From Gluconobacter cerevisiae (GTDB lineage Bacteria; Pseudomonadota; Alphaproteobacteria; Acetobacterales; Acetobacteraceae), in contig NZ_JABCQO010000003.1 in the NCBI RefSeq assembly GCF_015244675.1, positions 124,001-188,000 of the forward strand: DNA of 64,000 nucleotides, given 5' to 3'. The notes under the pieces are model-generated. The model made no database searches. It saw only the letters and a program-made list of their open reading frames with translations, and was not told where the DNA came from. The translations under genes were made by a program, and so were the position numbers. Each line of letters begins with the position of its first letter. The stretch's first letter is position 1. Shown piece after piece: positions 8,177 through 17,162 of the stretch.

Positions 8177-8674
8177 TTACCCATAGTCTTTACCACTACT
8201 GCGAACTAATCTGGCTTTGTCCCGTTTCCAGTCCCGCTCGGCAATAGCATGTCGTTTGTCTTCCTTGCGACGCCCCTGACCCAAGCCCAGCGTCACTTTC
8301 GCCATTCCGCGATCATTGAAATGGATATCAAGCGGCACCAGACTGGCGCCCGCACGACTGACCGAATCCAGAAAATGAACGATCTGCTTGCGATGCATCA
8401 GGAGCTTGCGTGGCGCTCGCGGCTCGAAGCGCGAGAGGACACCTCCCTGATATTCCGGAATATAGGAATTAAAGAGCCAGATTTCGCCATCACGCTCGGC
8501 TGCATAAGCCTCCGTGATCGTCGCCCGTCCAAAACGAAGGCTTTTAACCTCTGGTCCCTTCAGAACAATCCCTGCTTCCGTCGTCTCCAGAATCGTATAG
8601 TCAAACCGACCCTTGCGGTTCTGAGCGGCAATACCATGAGAAATCATGCCGCTTTTGGTTTTCTTCCCCGCCAT
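8177..8674 (-). CDS. smpB: SsrA-binding protein SmpB
   Basis: SmpB binds tmRNA and delivers it to stalled ribosomes for trans-translation. The 165-residue protein has the beta-barrel motifs NRKGRFDYTI, GIVLKGPEVKSLR and LFNSYIPEY, then the basic C-terminal tail (KEDKR...RDWKRDKARLVR) that enters the decoding site. ATG at 8674 is chosen. A TTG at 8686 overlapping the dapA stop (GATTGA) would add four residues and fits tight coupling. It is the last gene of the kdsB-pheA-dapA-smpB run. tmRNA itself is not in the window. Confidence 0.95.
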   Translation of the reverse strand: MAGKKTKSGMISHGIAAQNRKGRFDYTILETTEAGIVLKGPEVKSLRFGRATITEAYAAERDGEIWLFNSYIPEYQGGVLSRFEPRAPRKLLMHRKQIVHFLDSVSRAGASLVPLDIHFNDRGMAKVTLGLGQGRRKEDKRHAIAERDWKRDKARLVRSSGKDYG

Positions 8675-8682
8675 ACCTGTGC

Positions 8683-9576
8683 TCAATCCAAAAGTTCGAG
8701 AGCACGCAGGGCTTCGTCAATAGCCAGACGAGTCGCTTCCTGAGGCTCTGCCAGAGGAAGACGCAGCGTCGCACCGCACAGACCGAGCCGCGACATCGCG
8801 TACTTGACTGGCCCCGGATTGCTTTCCATGAACATCGCGTCATGCAGCGGGGTCAGATGGTCCTGAATGGCGATCGCATCTTCGATCCGCCCTTCCTGCC
8901 AGGCCAGATGCATATCCGCGCACAGATGCGGCACGACATTGGACGTCACACCAATACATCCATCACCACCCGCAGCCAGGAACGACAGAACGGTATTGTC
9001 GTCACCAGCAAGCTGGTTGAAAGGCTTGTTTACTGCCCGACGGACCGCGATCGGCCGTGCCATATTGGCCGTGGCATCCTTCGTTCCAACGATATTGGGA
9101 TGTTCTCCCAGACGCGCCATGGTCGACACTGAAATATCGACAACGGATCGACCCGGAATACAGTACAGGAAAAGCGGTAGGGGGGTGGCATCTGCAATCG
9201 TCATAAAATGACGGTACAGCCCTTCCTGAGATGGCTTATTGTAATACGGCACAACGACTAGAAGACTGTCCGCCCCAACAGAATGGGCATGCTTTGCCAT
9301 AAGAACGGCTTCAGAGGTGCTGTTCGAACCCGCTCCTGCCATGACTCGCACCCGGCCATTCGCAGTCTCGACACAGTGCGCGACAACCCGGCCATGCTCT
9401 TCATGTGAGAGGGTTGGGCTTTCACCTGTTGTTCCGGCAGGGATCAACGCCGTAGTGCCAGCGTCAATCTGGCGCTCGATAAGCTTCGCCGAAACGTCGA
9501 AATCAATCCGCCCGTCCGTATGCATCGGGGTCACCAGAGCCGTCAGCGACCCCTGATACATGCTCGTGTCAGCCAT
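8683..9576 (-). CDS. dapA: 4-hydroxy-tetrahydrodipicolinate synthase
   Basis: DapA condenses pyruvate with aspartate semialdehyde in lysine/diaminopimelate synthesis. Motifs are GSLTALVTP, the AGTTGESPTL loop, YYNKPSQEG, the catalytic tyrosine in LYCIPGRS and the Schiff-base lysine in IVGTKDA. The start at MADTSMYQGS is preferred, with GAAGG 7 bases upstream and 297 residues, close to the 292 of E. coli. ATGs at 9594 and 9612 are in frame; the 9612 one overlaps the pheA stop (TGATG), so a longer coupled form is possible. It sits between pheA and smpB in one operon. Confidence 0.94.
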   Translation of the reverse strand: MADTSMYQGSLTALVTPMHTDGRIDFDVSAKLIERQIDAGTTALIPAGTTGESPTLSHEEHGRVVAHCVETANGRVRVMAGAGSNSTSEAVLMAKHAHSVGADSLLVVVPYYNKPSQEGLYRHFMTIADATPLPLFLYCIPGRSVVDISVSTMARLGEHPNIVGTKDATANMARPIAVRRAVNKPFNQLAGDDNTVLSFLAAGGDGCIGVTSNVVPHLCADMHLAWQEGRIEDAIAIQDHLTPLHDAMFMESNPGPVKYAMSRLGLCGATLRLPLAEPQEATRLAIDEALRALELLD

Positions 9577-9611
9577 TGTTTCGCCTTCTGTCATGGATTC
9601 CTGTCCTGCCA

Positions 9612-10448
9612 TCACGCTGAGTGCCGTGAGAGGCTGCTTGGGTAAACACCCAGAATTCTGAGATCATCGCTGACCTGCTCCAGTTCCGCGAACGCACTGG
9701 CCAGTGCTGCCTGTTCGGGATGTCCCTCGACATCCATCAGGAACTGCGTCGCAGTGAACGAGCCGTCCAGCATGTAACTTTCGATCCGCGTCATGTTGAT
9801 ACCATGCCGGGAAAATCCACCCAATGCCGCATAGAGCGCACCCGGACAGTTTCCGACCCGCATCAACAGTGTCGTCAGCACATCTGTGCGTTCAGGCGAG
9901 GGAATGCAAGACTTGCGGGAGACACGATAAAAGCGCGTCGTGTTGTGAGAGGCATCCTCCACATTGCTGCGCAGTACCTTCAGTCCGTTCAGTTCAGCCG
10001 CAAGTGAGGAGGCAATGGCCGCATCTTCTACCCGTCCCCACTGCGCGACCATTTCGGCCGCGCCCGCTGTATCGAACTGCACCACCGGCTCTACCCCAAG
10101 CTCGCTAATCAGCTTGCGAACCTGTCCCAGAGCAACCGGATGCGTATGAATGCGCCGGATATCCTCGACCTTTGCCCCCGGCACCCCCAGAAGACAGTGC
10201 TCTACGCGCTGGAAATATTCCCCAACGATATGAAGTCCGGCATCAGGCAGCAGGGAATGAATGTCCGGAACGCGCCCGGCGAGTGTGTTTTCGCAGGCCA
10301 GCAGCGCCTCTTCGGCGCGCCCGTCATGCACGGCGTCAATCGCATCGGCAAAGGTCGGGCAAGGCAGCGTTGTCCAGCCCGGACGCGCCTGACGGCAGGC
10401 CAGATCGGAATAGGCGCCCGGACGGCCCTGAAATGCAATGACCGGCAT
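9612..10448 (-). CDS. pheA: Prephenate dehydratase
   Basis: It converts prephenate to phenylpyruvate in phenylalanine synthesis. The 278-residue monofunctional protein lacks a chorismate mutase domain. The catalytic domain has AFQGRPGAYSD, ACENTLAGRV and the NTTRF motif with the catalytic Thr. A C-terminal ACT domain (from about 190) has NCPGALYAALGGF and RIESYM, where phenylalanine feedback is expected. The ATG overlaps the kdsB stop by one base (TGATG) and its own stop overlaps an ATG of dapA, so it is co-translated with both neighbours. Confidence 0.93.
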   Translation of the reverse strand: MPVIAFQGRPGAYSDLACRQARPGWTTLPCPTFADAIDAVHDGRAEEALLACENTLAGRVPDIHSLLPDAGLHIVGEYFQRVEHCLLGVPGAKVEDIRRIHTHPVALGQVRKLISELGVEPVVQFDTAGAAEMVAQWGRVEDAAIASSLAAELNGLKVLRSNVEDASHNTTRFYRVSRKSCIPSPERTDVLTTLLMRVGNCPGALYAALGGFSRHGINMTRIESYMLDGSFTATQFLMDVEGHPEQAALASAFAELEQVSDDLRILGVYPSSLSRHSA

Positions 10449-11173
10449 CAGACCAACCCTCTCACATGCTCAAGATCAGCAGGCGTATCCACCCCTTGGG
10501 GGGCATGGTCAATCCTCGCACAGCCGATCGTCATGCCAGCCTGTAGTGCACGAAGCTGTTCAAGGCTTTCCCGTCGCTCCAGAGCAGAAGGCGTAAGAGC
10601 CACAAAACGCTCCAGAGCGGTCCGTCGCCAGGCATACACGCCTACATGATGCCAGTGCGGTCCGTCACCCCACGGGATAGGCAGGCGCGAGAAATACAGC
10701 GCCCGCGTCACATCCGCTCCGTCAAAATCACACGCAATCTTGACGACCTGCGTAGCATCGCGCTCGGCATCGCTCATCACAGGAGCGGCCAGTGTTCCGA
10801 TATCGATCGCCGGATCTTCAAGCGGTTTCAGAACGGCGGTCAGGCTGGAAGGCGCAATCAGGGGCAGATCGCCCTGAAGGTTGATGACCACATCATGAGC
10901 GCCATCAGGGTCCACGTCCGACAAAGCGGCATGAACACGATCGGAGCCGCTCGCCAGATCCGAGTCGGTCAGCACGCCCCTTACGCCGGATATCCCTTTG
11001 ACGGCCTCCAGAATTTCCTCGTCTCCCGCTGCTACAACGACTGGGCCGATCTGTGCTGCCAGAGCCTGACGGGCGACCCGGACGATCATGGGAACGCCAC
11101 CAATATCAGCGAGGGGCTTGCGCGGCAGACGGGTCGAAGCAAGTCTGGAGGGAATGACGATGATCGGATGCAT
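10448..11173 (-). CDS. kdsB: 3-deoxy-manno-octulosonate cytidylyltransferase (CMP-Kdo synthetase)
   Basis: KdsB activates Kdo with CTP for lipopolysaccharide inner-core synthesis. The 241 residues match the family. The nucleotide-binding signature is IPSRLASTRLPRKPLADIGG; later motifs are SDLASGSDRV and NLQGDLPLI. Some relatives use 8-amino-Kdo, but nothing here suggests that. The ATG at 11173 follows AGAGG closely. A longer open frame upstream runs into hisN and is dismissed. It is the first gene of the operon with pheA, dapA and smpB, divergent from hisN with 75 bases between starts. Confidence 0.94.
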   Translation of the reverse strand: MHPIIVIPSRLASTRLPRKPLADIGGVPMIVRVARQALAAQIGPVVVAAGDEEILEAVKGISGVRGVLTDSDLASGSDRVHAALSDVDPDGAHDVVINLQGDLPLIAPSSLTAVLKPLEDPAIDIGTLAAPVMSDAERDATQVVKIACDFDGADVTRALYFSRLPIPWGDGPHWHHVGVYAWRRTALERFVALTPSALERRESLEQLRALQAGMTIGCARIDHAPQGVDTPADLEHVRGLV

Positions 11174-11248
11174 GGCTCCTCTGATGCCGCCCGCCACCAC
11201 GGGCGTCAATCTCATGCAGCGCTCACAGGACGGGAATAGACACAAATC

Positions 11249-12037
11249 ATGACTGAAACCGTGGTGCAAAGTGCCATTGATGCCGCAACAGCCTGTGCGG
11301 ATACCGCCCGCAAAATCGTCCTGCCCTATTTCCGCACATCTCTGCGCGCCGATGCGAAATCCGATGACAGCCCCGTCACCATTGCGGACCGTCAGGCAGA
11401 GCAGGCCATGCGCGACATTCTCGCAGAGCGCCTACCGGAACATTCCATTCTCGGGGAAGAAAGCGGCATCAGCGGCACGAATGGCGACTGGCTCTGGGTT
11501 CTCGATCCCATTGACGGCACCCGCGCCTTCCTGACCGGTCGTCCCACTTTCGGCACGCTCATTTCCCTTTTCCATAAAGGTCGTCCTGTGCTCGGGCTGA
11601 TCGATCAGCCCGTGACCGGGGAGCGCTGGATTGGTGTTTCGGGACGACCCACGCAGTTTCTGTCCGATCGCCTGCCCGGCACGATTGGTACCCGTCTCTG
11701 CCCGAAAGCCGCGGACGCAGAACTGTCCTGCACTGCCCCGGAAATTATGACCGCCGGTCATGCGCCCCGCTTTGCCAACCTGCAGAAGCACACCCGCCGC
11801 ACATCCTGGGGCGGAGACTGCTATGCTTACGGCCTCCTTGCCCTTGGGCAGATCGACATCATTGCGGAATGCACCATGAATCCGTGGGACTGGGGCGCGC
11901 TCGTTCCGGTTGTAGAAGGTGCGGGAGGCCGCATCACGGACTGGCAGGGACAGCGACTGACTCTCGAAAGCGACGGCACCGTCCTCGCCTGCGGAGACGC
12001 AACCCTGCTTCCCGAACTCGTGCGCCATCTTTCCTGA
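11249..12037 (+). CDS. hisN: Inositol-monophosphatase-family histidinol-phosphatase
   Basis: 262 residues with the metal-dependent phosphatase motifs ILGEESG, LDPIDGTRAF and NPWDWGALVP. The GGDCYAYGLLA stretch is typical of the HisN branch, which dephosphorylates histidinol phosphate in histidine synthesis, rather than of inositol phosphatases or CysQ. The start ATG at 11249 has only a weak upstream GGGAA. It is divergent from kdsB. Function within the superfamily is inferred from motif style, so another small phosphate ester cannot be excluded. Confidence 0.85.
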   Translation: MTETVVQSAIDAATACADTARKIVLPYFRTSLRADAKSDDSPVTIADRQAEQAMRDILAERLPEHSILGEESGISGTNGDWLWVLDPIDGTRAFLTGRPTFGTLISLFHKGRPVLGLIDQPVTGERWIGVSGRPTQFLSDRLPGTIGTRLCPKAADAELSCTAPEIMTAGHAPRFANLQKHTRRTSWGGDCYAYGLLALGQIDIIAECTMNPWDWGALVPVVEGAGGRITDWQGQRLTLESDGTVLACGDATLLPELVRHLS

Positions 12038-12101
12038 AACCCGCTGATCGGCTAGGGAGGGGACCCCGGCGGAAGTGGCGGCAGACATCAGCCGGGGCCG
12101 G

Positions 12102-12159
12102 TCTGGTCACGGCCAGATCTGGTAAAACCAGTTTGAATTGAAACCGGAGCCTTCCGGTT
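12102..12159 (+). promoter_or_regulatory. Tandem hairpins in the serA leader, with alternative pairings
   Basis: TCTGG (12102-12106) can pair with CCAGA (12113-12117). CTGGT (12119-12123) can pair with ACCAG (12127-12131). AACCGGA (12142-12148) pairs with TCCGGTT (12153-12159). TCTGGT occurs twice (12102-12107 and 12118-12123), so the first arm can pair with either complement. No T tract follows, so any effect would be on translation or protein binding. Confidence 0.4.
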
Positions 12160-12177
12160 CATGACCGGGACGGATTT

Positions 12178-13428
12178 ATGGAAACGCAGTTCTCTCTCCC
12201 CAAGAACAAGATCCGCATTCTTCTTCTGGAAGGCATTCACGAAAGCGCCGCTTCCCATTTCGCCGCAGAGGGCTATGCAGAGGTCACGCGGGTCAAGGGT
12301 GCGCTTGAAGGCGATGCGCTGAAAGAGGCCCTTCAGGGTGTGCACATGGTTGGCATCCGCAGCCGGACCCAGCTCACACAGGACGTCCTTGAATCCGCAG
12401 ACCGCCTCATGGCCATTGGCTGCTTCTGCATCGGCACCAATCAGGTCGATCTGAATGCCGCACGCATGCTCGGCATTCCCGTGTTCAACGCGCCCTTCAG
12501 CAATACCCGTTCCGTGGCAGAACTGGTTATGGGCGAGATCGTCATGCTGCTCCGTCGCATCCCGTCGCGCTCGGAAGCCTGCCACAAGGGCGGCTGGGAC
12601 AAATCCGCCACCAATGCCTGGGAAGTCCGCGGCAAGACGCTCGGTATCGTCGGCTACGGCTCCATCGGATCGCAGTTGTCCGTCCTCGCCGAGGCTTTCG
12701 GCATGCGCGTTCTGTATTTCGACGTGATGCCACGTCTGCCACACGGCAATGCCATCGCCGTTTCGACCCTGCATGATCTGCTGGCCGAGTCCGACATCGT
12801 CAGCCTCCACGTCCCGCAGACGCCTGAGACCGATCTGCTGATCGGAGAGACGGAAATCCGGGCCATGAAACCCAATTCCATCCTTCTCAATAACGCGCGC
12901 GGCAGCGTCGTGGACCTCGACGCCCTCGCTGCCGCCCTCAAAGACGGCCATCTTATGGGTGCTGCTGTCGACGTGTTCCCCGTCGAGCCCAAGAAGGCTG
13001 GCGAAGAATTCAAATCCCCGCTTCAGGGTCTGGAGAATGTCATTCTCACGCCGCATATCGGCGGCTCCACTATGGAAGCGCAGGAGCGCATCGGCGTTGA
13101 AGTCGCGCGCAAGCTGGTCGATTATTCCGACGTGGGGTCCACGATTGGGTCGGTCAACTTTCCCAGTGTCCAGCTTCCCGAACGCCCGCGCGGCACGCGC
13201 TTCATGCATGTCCACGCCAACCGACCAGGCATCATGCGCCAGATCAACGATCTGTTCGCCGCACACAACTGCAACGTGACCGCCCAATACCTCCAGACGG
13301 ATGGCGAAGTGGGATATGTCGTCGTCGAAGCCGAGTCAGAAGGCTCTGACATGGACACGACGCTGCTGGACGGCCTTAAGGCACTGGATGGCACACTTCG
13401 TGCCCGTCTGCTGTACCAGCGCTCCTGA
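12178..13428 (+). CDS. serA: D-3-phosphoglycerate dehydrogenase
   Basis: It catalyses the NAD-dependent first step of serine synthesis. The 416 residues match the short E. coli type. It has a substrate-binding region with GCFCIGTNQVD, a Rossmann motif GIVGYGSIGSQ, the catalytic arginine in LNNARGS, the catalytic histidine in TPHIGGST, and a C-terminal ACT domain from about 340 (HANRPGIMRQI), the serine feedback site. The ATG follows GGGACGG. It is probably monocistronic, with a structured leader upstream. No serC is adjacent. Confidence 0.94.
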   Translation: METQFSLPKNKIRILLLEGIHESAASHFAAEGYAEVTRVKGALEGDALKEALQGVHMVGIRSRTQLTQDVLESADRLMAIGCFCIGTNQVDLNAARMLGIPVFNAPFSNTRSVAELVMGEIVMLLRRIPSRSEACHKGGWDKSATNAWEVRGKTLGIVGYGSIGSQLSVLAEAFGMRVLYFDVMPRLPHGNAIAVSTLHDLLAESDIVSLHVPQTPETDLLIGETEIRAMKPNSILLNNARGSVVDLDALAAALKDGHLMGAAVDVFPVEPKKAGEEFKSPLQGLENVILTPHIGGSTMEAQERIGVEVARKLVDYSDVGSTIGSVNFPSVQLPERPRGTRFMHVHANRPGIMRQINDLFAAHNCNVTAQYLQTDGEVGYVVVEAESEGSDMDTTLLDGLKALDGTLRARLLYQRS

Positions 13429-13458
13429 GATTTTCCGTTAACCAACAAGAAATAATTT

Positions 13459-13494
13459 CGGGCTAGGATTTGTCTCATGACGAGTCCTAGCCCG
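13459..13494 (+). promoter_or_regulatory. Hairpin holding the comM ribosome site in its stem and the start codon in its loop
   Basis: CGGGCTAGGA (13459-13468) and TCCTAGCCCG (13485-13494) are perfect 10-base complements. The AGGA Shine-Dalgarno is in the 5' arm. CTC (13474-13476) and GAG (13482-13484) extend the stem, leaving the ATG (13477-13479) in a five-base loop. Confidence 0.6.
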
Positions 13495-14979
13495 CATATA
13501 CCTGCCCTTGCCCGTATCCAGAGCTTTGCCTTCTCGGGCATCGAAGCCGTTCCGGTTAAGGTCGAGGTTCAAGTGTCCAGCGGCCTTCCGGCGTTTCTCG
13601 TCGTAGGGCTGGCGGACAAATCCGTCGGGGAAGCCCGCGAACGTGTCCGTGCTGCATTAACAGCCATGGGACTGGCGCTCCCGCCCAAACGCATTCTCGT
13701 CAATCTCGTCCCTGCCGATCTTCTCAAAGAAGGCGCGCATTTCGATCTGCCCATCGCACTTGGGTTGCTTTGCGCTATGGGCGTTCTGTCTTTTGAGGCT
13801 GTCTCGGCCTATGCCGCCGTTGGCGAACTCTCACTGGATGGGCGGATCAACCCCGTTGCTGGCGTTCTTTCGGCTGCCATCGGCGCCGTCGCGGACAAAC
13901 TCGGCCTGATCTGTCCGATCGCGCAGGCTCTTGAAGCACGCTGGGGCAATGGGAGCACGGACGTTCTCGGGGCGCCCACGCTTGCCGCTCTCGTCTCCCA
14001 TTTTCAAGGGCAACAGATCCTGTCTCCGGCACCGCTGCCAAGTGAACAGGTTCTTGAATACGGACCGGATCTTTCAGATGTCAAAGGCATGGCGATCGGA
14101 CGGCGCGCTCTGGAAATTGCCGCCGCAGGAGCACATTCCATGCTCATGAGCGGACCGCCCGGTGCCGGGAAATCCATGCTCGCTAGTCGTCTGCCTGGTA
14201 TTCTTCCCAATCTGACACGCGAAGAAGCGCTTGAAACCAGCCGGATTCACAGTGTCTCCGGCATCCTACAGAATGGAAGACTGGTCGTTCGGCCGCCCTA
14301 TCGCGCACCGCATCACAGCGCGAGCCTTCCCGCCATCGTCGGAGGCGGCGCGAAAGCCCGGCCTGGCGAGGTCAGTCTGGCCAATAATGGCGTCCTGTTT
14401 CTCGACGAGTTGCCGGAATTTTCACGCTCCTGTCTGGAGTCCCTGCGTCAGCCCATCGAAACCGGCAGCATTTCCATTGCCCGCGCGGCCCATCACACGA
14501 CCTATCCCGCGCGCTTTCAGTTCATCGCGGCCATGAACCCGTGTCGTTGCGGCTATCTGGGCGATCTGGAGCGAAGCTGCCGTAAGGCCCCGCGTTGTGG
14601 CGAGGATTACACGGCCAAGATTTCCGGCCCGATGCTCGACCGTATGGATCTCTGCGTCCAGATCGAGCCGCTCTCTCCGATCGAGATCAGCCGAGCCCCG
14701 AAAGGCGAAAACAGCGCAGCGGTGCGGGCCCGCGTGGAAATTGCCCGCAGGCGCCAGATTGTCCGTCAGGGCGTTCCGAACTCGCAGGCGTCCCCGGACG
14801 ATCTGGACATGGACGATGACGCCCGCTCTCTCGCTGAACAGGCTGCCGAAAAGCTGCGCCTATCCAACCGTGGCATCACGCGCCTGATCCGCGTCTCCCG
14901 CACCATTGCCGATCTGGAAGGAACGCAGAGCATCCAGCGCCATCATGTCGCTGAAGCCCTGACGTTCCGCCGCCGCTAA
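13477..14979 (+). CDS. comM: YifB/ComM-family Mg-chelatase-like AAA+ ATPase
   Basis: 500 residues, the normal length. The N-terminal domain (about 1-180, Lon-protease-fold like) has GLPAFLVVGLADKSV and RILVNLVPADLLKEG. The AAA+ core has Walker A GPPGAGKS (about 226-233), Walker B VLFLDELPEF and the zinc-type cysteine motif NPCRCGYLG...CGEDY. In competent bacteria ComM is a helicase that promotes branch migration during natural transformation; its role here is inferred. The ATG at 13477 has AGGA 8 bases upstream, and both lie in a strong hairpin. It converges on metC with a 3-base gap. Confidence 0.92.
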   Translation: MTSPSPHIPALARIQSFAFSGIEAVPVKVEVQVSSGLPAFLVVGLADKSVGEARERVRAALTAMGLALPPKRILVNLVPADLLKEGAHFDLPIALGLLCAMGVLSFEAVSAYAAVGELSLDGRINPVAGVLSAAIGAVADKLGLICPIAQALEARWGNGSTDVLGAPTLAALVSHFQGQQILSPAPLPSEQVLEYGPDLSDVKGMAIGRRALEIAAAGAHSMLMSGPPGAGKSMLASRLPGILPNLTREEALETSRIHSVSGILQNGRLVVRPPYRAPHHSASLPAIVGGGAKARPGEVSLANNGVLFLDELPEFSRSCLESLRQPIETGSISIARAAHHTTYPARFQFIAAMNPCRCGYLGDLERSCRKAPRCGEDYTAKISGPMLDRMDLCVQIEPLSPIEISRAPKGENSAAVRARVEIARRRQIVRQGVPNSQASPDDLDMDDDARSLAEQAAEKLRLSNRGITRLIRVSRTIADLEGTQSIQRHHVAEALTFRRR

Positions 14980-14982
14980 GGT

Positions 14983-16200
14983 TCAGAACTGAAGGCCATC
15001 CAGTCCGCGCGCCAGATCGGTTTTCAGGTCCTCAACGTCTTCAAGCCCGATATGGAGGCGGAACGTCGCCGATGTCGGACCGCCCTCACCCGTAACACGC
15101 CGGATATGCCCGGTCGTCGGCAGGACAAGGCTTTCATAACCGCCCCACGACGCCCCGATCCCGAACAGGCTCAGTCCGTCGATCATGCGTTCGGTTGCCT
15201 CGACGGAAATGCCCGGCTGAAGCTCAACCCCGAACAACCCGCAGGCGCCTGTGAAGTCCCGCTTCCAGAACTGATGTCCCGGACAATCTTCAAGTGCCGG
15301 ATGCAGCACCCGTGCGACTTCGGGGCGCGTTTTGAGCCATTGCGCGATGTCCAGAGCTGACCGTGCCTGATGCGCCAACCGCACGCCCATCGTTCGCAGG
15401 CCGCGCAGCGTCAGCCAGCAGTCATCTGGCCCCGCGCACTGACCGAGTTGGATCGCCGCATCACGCAGCGTTTTCCAGTGAGCTTCGTCATTGACCGTGA
15501 CCGATCCCATGATGACGTCCGAATGCCCGGCGGGATATTTCGTCAGAGCCTGAATTGACACGTCCACCCCATGAACGAATGGCTGAAACACGCCGATCCC
15601 CCAGGTGTTATCCAGCATGAGCAACGCCCCTGCCTCATGCGCCACTTCGGCCAGCATCGGCACATCCTGCACCTCAAACGTATGGCTACCCGGGCTTTCG
15701 GCAAACAGAACCTTCGTCTCGGGGCGGATGAGCGCCTTGATTTCGGCGCGTGAGGCCATGGGCGGATAATAGGTTGTCACCACACCCAGCCGCTGAAGCA
15801 TTGTCCCTGCAAAACGTCGCGTGGGGCCATAAACCGAATCGGGCAGAAGCAGGTGATCGCCGCAGCCGAGAAACGCCAGAAGCGGCATCGTACATGCCGC
15901 CAGCCCCGAATTGACGACCTGCGTATGTGTCCCGCCTTCGATCAGGCTGAGCATTTCTTCAAGCTGGTGCTGGATCGGCGATCCCATCGCCCCATACACC
16001 GCCTTGTGCGCGTGGCTGCGTCCGTCTGTTCTGTTCATGGCCTCCAGCGTCGGGAACAGGACCGTCGAACCCCGGCTGACCGGCGCGTTCACGAACTCTC
16101 CCGTCTCGGGAAGATCATGCGAGCGTCCCTCCCGCACCAGCATCGACGCCATCCGGCCCCATCCTGCGCTTACCCGCTGCTCCAGATCACTCATGCTCAT
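14983..16200 (-). CDS. metC: Cystathionine beta-lyase (PLP-dependent)
   Basis: 405 residues of the Cys/Met metabolism PLP family. The PLP lysine is in SIQALTKYPAGHSD, preceded by LMLDNTWG, and the C-terminal specificity region contains SLFGIGASWGGYESL. MetC cleaves cystathionine to homocysteine, pyruvate and ammonia. The ATG overlaps the upstream sseA stop (ATGA), with AGAGG as ribosome site, so the two sulfur genes are coupled. Family members overlap in specificity, so gamma-lyase activity is possible but less likely. Confidence 0.88.
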   Translation of the reverse strand: MSMSDLEQRVSAGWGRMASMLVREGRSHDLPETGEFVNAPVSRGSTVLFPTLEAMNRTDGRSHAHKAVYGAMGSPIQHQLEEMLSLIEGGTHTQVVNSGLAACTMPLLAFLGCGDHLLLPDSVYGPTRRFAGTMLQRLGVVTTYYPPMASRAEIKALIRPETKVLFAESPGSHTFEVQDVPMLAEVAHEAGALLMLDNTWGIGVFQPFVHGVDVSIQALTKYPAGHSDVIMGSVTVNDEAHWKTLRDAAIQLGQCAGPDDCWLTLRGLRTMGVRLAHQARSALDIAQWLKTRPEVARVLHPALEDCPGHQFWKRDFTGACGLFGVELQPGISVEATERMIDGLSLFGIGASWGGYESLVLPTTGHIRRVTGEGGPTSATFRLHIGLEDVEDLKTDLARGLDGLQF

Positions 16201-17033
16201 GCCTCTTCCGTCACAACCGGCGCGTCGGGATCACTTCCCCATTCCGCCCAGGACCCATCATACAAAGCCGCGTCGTCATAGCCTGCGATTGCCAGTGCCA
16301 CCACGATCGTTGCAGCCGTCAGACCAGAGCCACAGCTTGCAATGACGGAGCGTCCTTCCGCAGCAGCCAGAATCTGTCTAAGTTCGTATGGCGGCAGAAA
16401 ACGGCCATTTCCGTCCACAAGGCGCGTCCAGTCCATGCTCTGCGCACCCGGCATGTGGCCGCCTCTCACACCCTGACGGGGCTCCGGCACCGTCGCGGCG
16501 AAGCGACCTGCACTTCTTGCATCCAGCACCAGCGCATCCGTCCGTTTCAGCGCCTGACGTATATCGCTAGCGCCAGCCAGCAGCCCGTAACGCGGGCGGG
16601 GGCGGAAAACCGCAGGCGTGATCGTAGGTGCCGCACCACTTTCGACCGGGCCGCCTGCCTTCACCCACGCCTCAAGACCACCATCCAGAATCCGTGCTTT
16701 TCGGTGTCCGAACAGCCGAGCAAGCCACCATCCACGGCAGGCGCCCACACTTCCACGCCCGTCATAGAAGACGACCGGTGTCTCCTCACTCACGCCCAGT
16801 TCACCCATCAGCCGGGCAAACCGCGCCGCACCCGGGACCGTGTGGGGAAGAGAGCTCTCCGGATCGGCAAAGACGTCGATATCGAATCGCCGAGCAGTTG
16901 GGAGGTGCTGTGTGGCAAATGCGGAATCAGGATCGCCCTTCTGCCCCGGCAAAAGCACGCTGGCATCAAGGGGAATGAAGCGGCCGACCTCGGAGATCAG
17001 GGTCGCGGCATCAACAAGTGGCGAGATCGTCAT
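16197..17033 (-). CDS. sseA: 3-mercaptopyruvate/thiosulfate sulfurtransferase (two rhodanese domains)
   Basis: 278 residues with two rhodanese domains. The first (about 1-140) lacks a catalytic cysteine and carries VVFYDGRGSVGACRGWW. The second (about 155-275) has the loop SCGSGLTA with the catalytic Cys234; CGSGVTA-type loops are typical of mercaptopyruvate sulfurtransferases. The ATG of MTISPLVD gives the usual length; upstream open frame is dismissed. It precedes metC with a 4-base overlap, suggesting a joint role in sulfur amino-acid metabolism. Confidence 0.88.
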   Translation of the reverse strand: MTISPLVDAATLISEVGRFIPLDASVLLPGQKGDPDSAFATQHLPTARRFDIDVFADPESSLPHTVPGAARFARLMGELGVSEETPVVFYDGRGSVGACRGWWLARLFGHRKARILDGGLEAWVKAGGPVESGAAPTITPAVFRPRPRYGLLAGASDIRQALKRTDALVLDARSAGRFAATVPEPRQGVRGGHMPGAQSMDWTRLVDGNGRFLPPYELRQILAAAEGRSVIASCGSGLTAATIVVALAIAGYDDAALYDGSWAEWGSDPDAPVVTEEA

Positions 17034-17162
17034 GCCCACACCATAGGTCGAGGGATGCGCCCGGCGCCAGAGCGTGCCAATGTGTCGTTCAATGAGCACG
17101 CAGCCCACCCAGTCATGCAATCCGTGTCGTCCGTCTTTTTCCAGACAGGAGTACATCCACGC

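Noticed and set aside
12088-13287. 399-codon open frame on the minus strand
   Set aside because: Antisense to serA. The real gene has complete catalytic and ACT motifs.
16455-17162. N-terminal extension of the AI-2E transporter
   Set aside because: Antisense to sseA, low-quality composition, and the membrane protein starts naturally at 17163.
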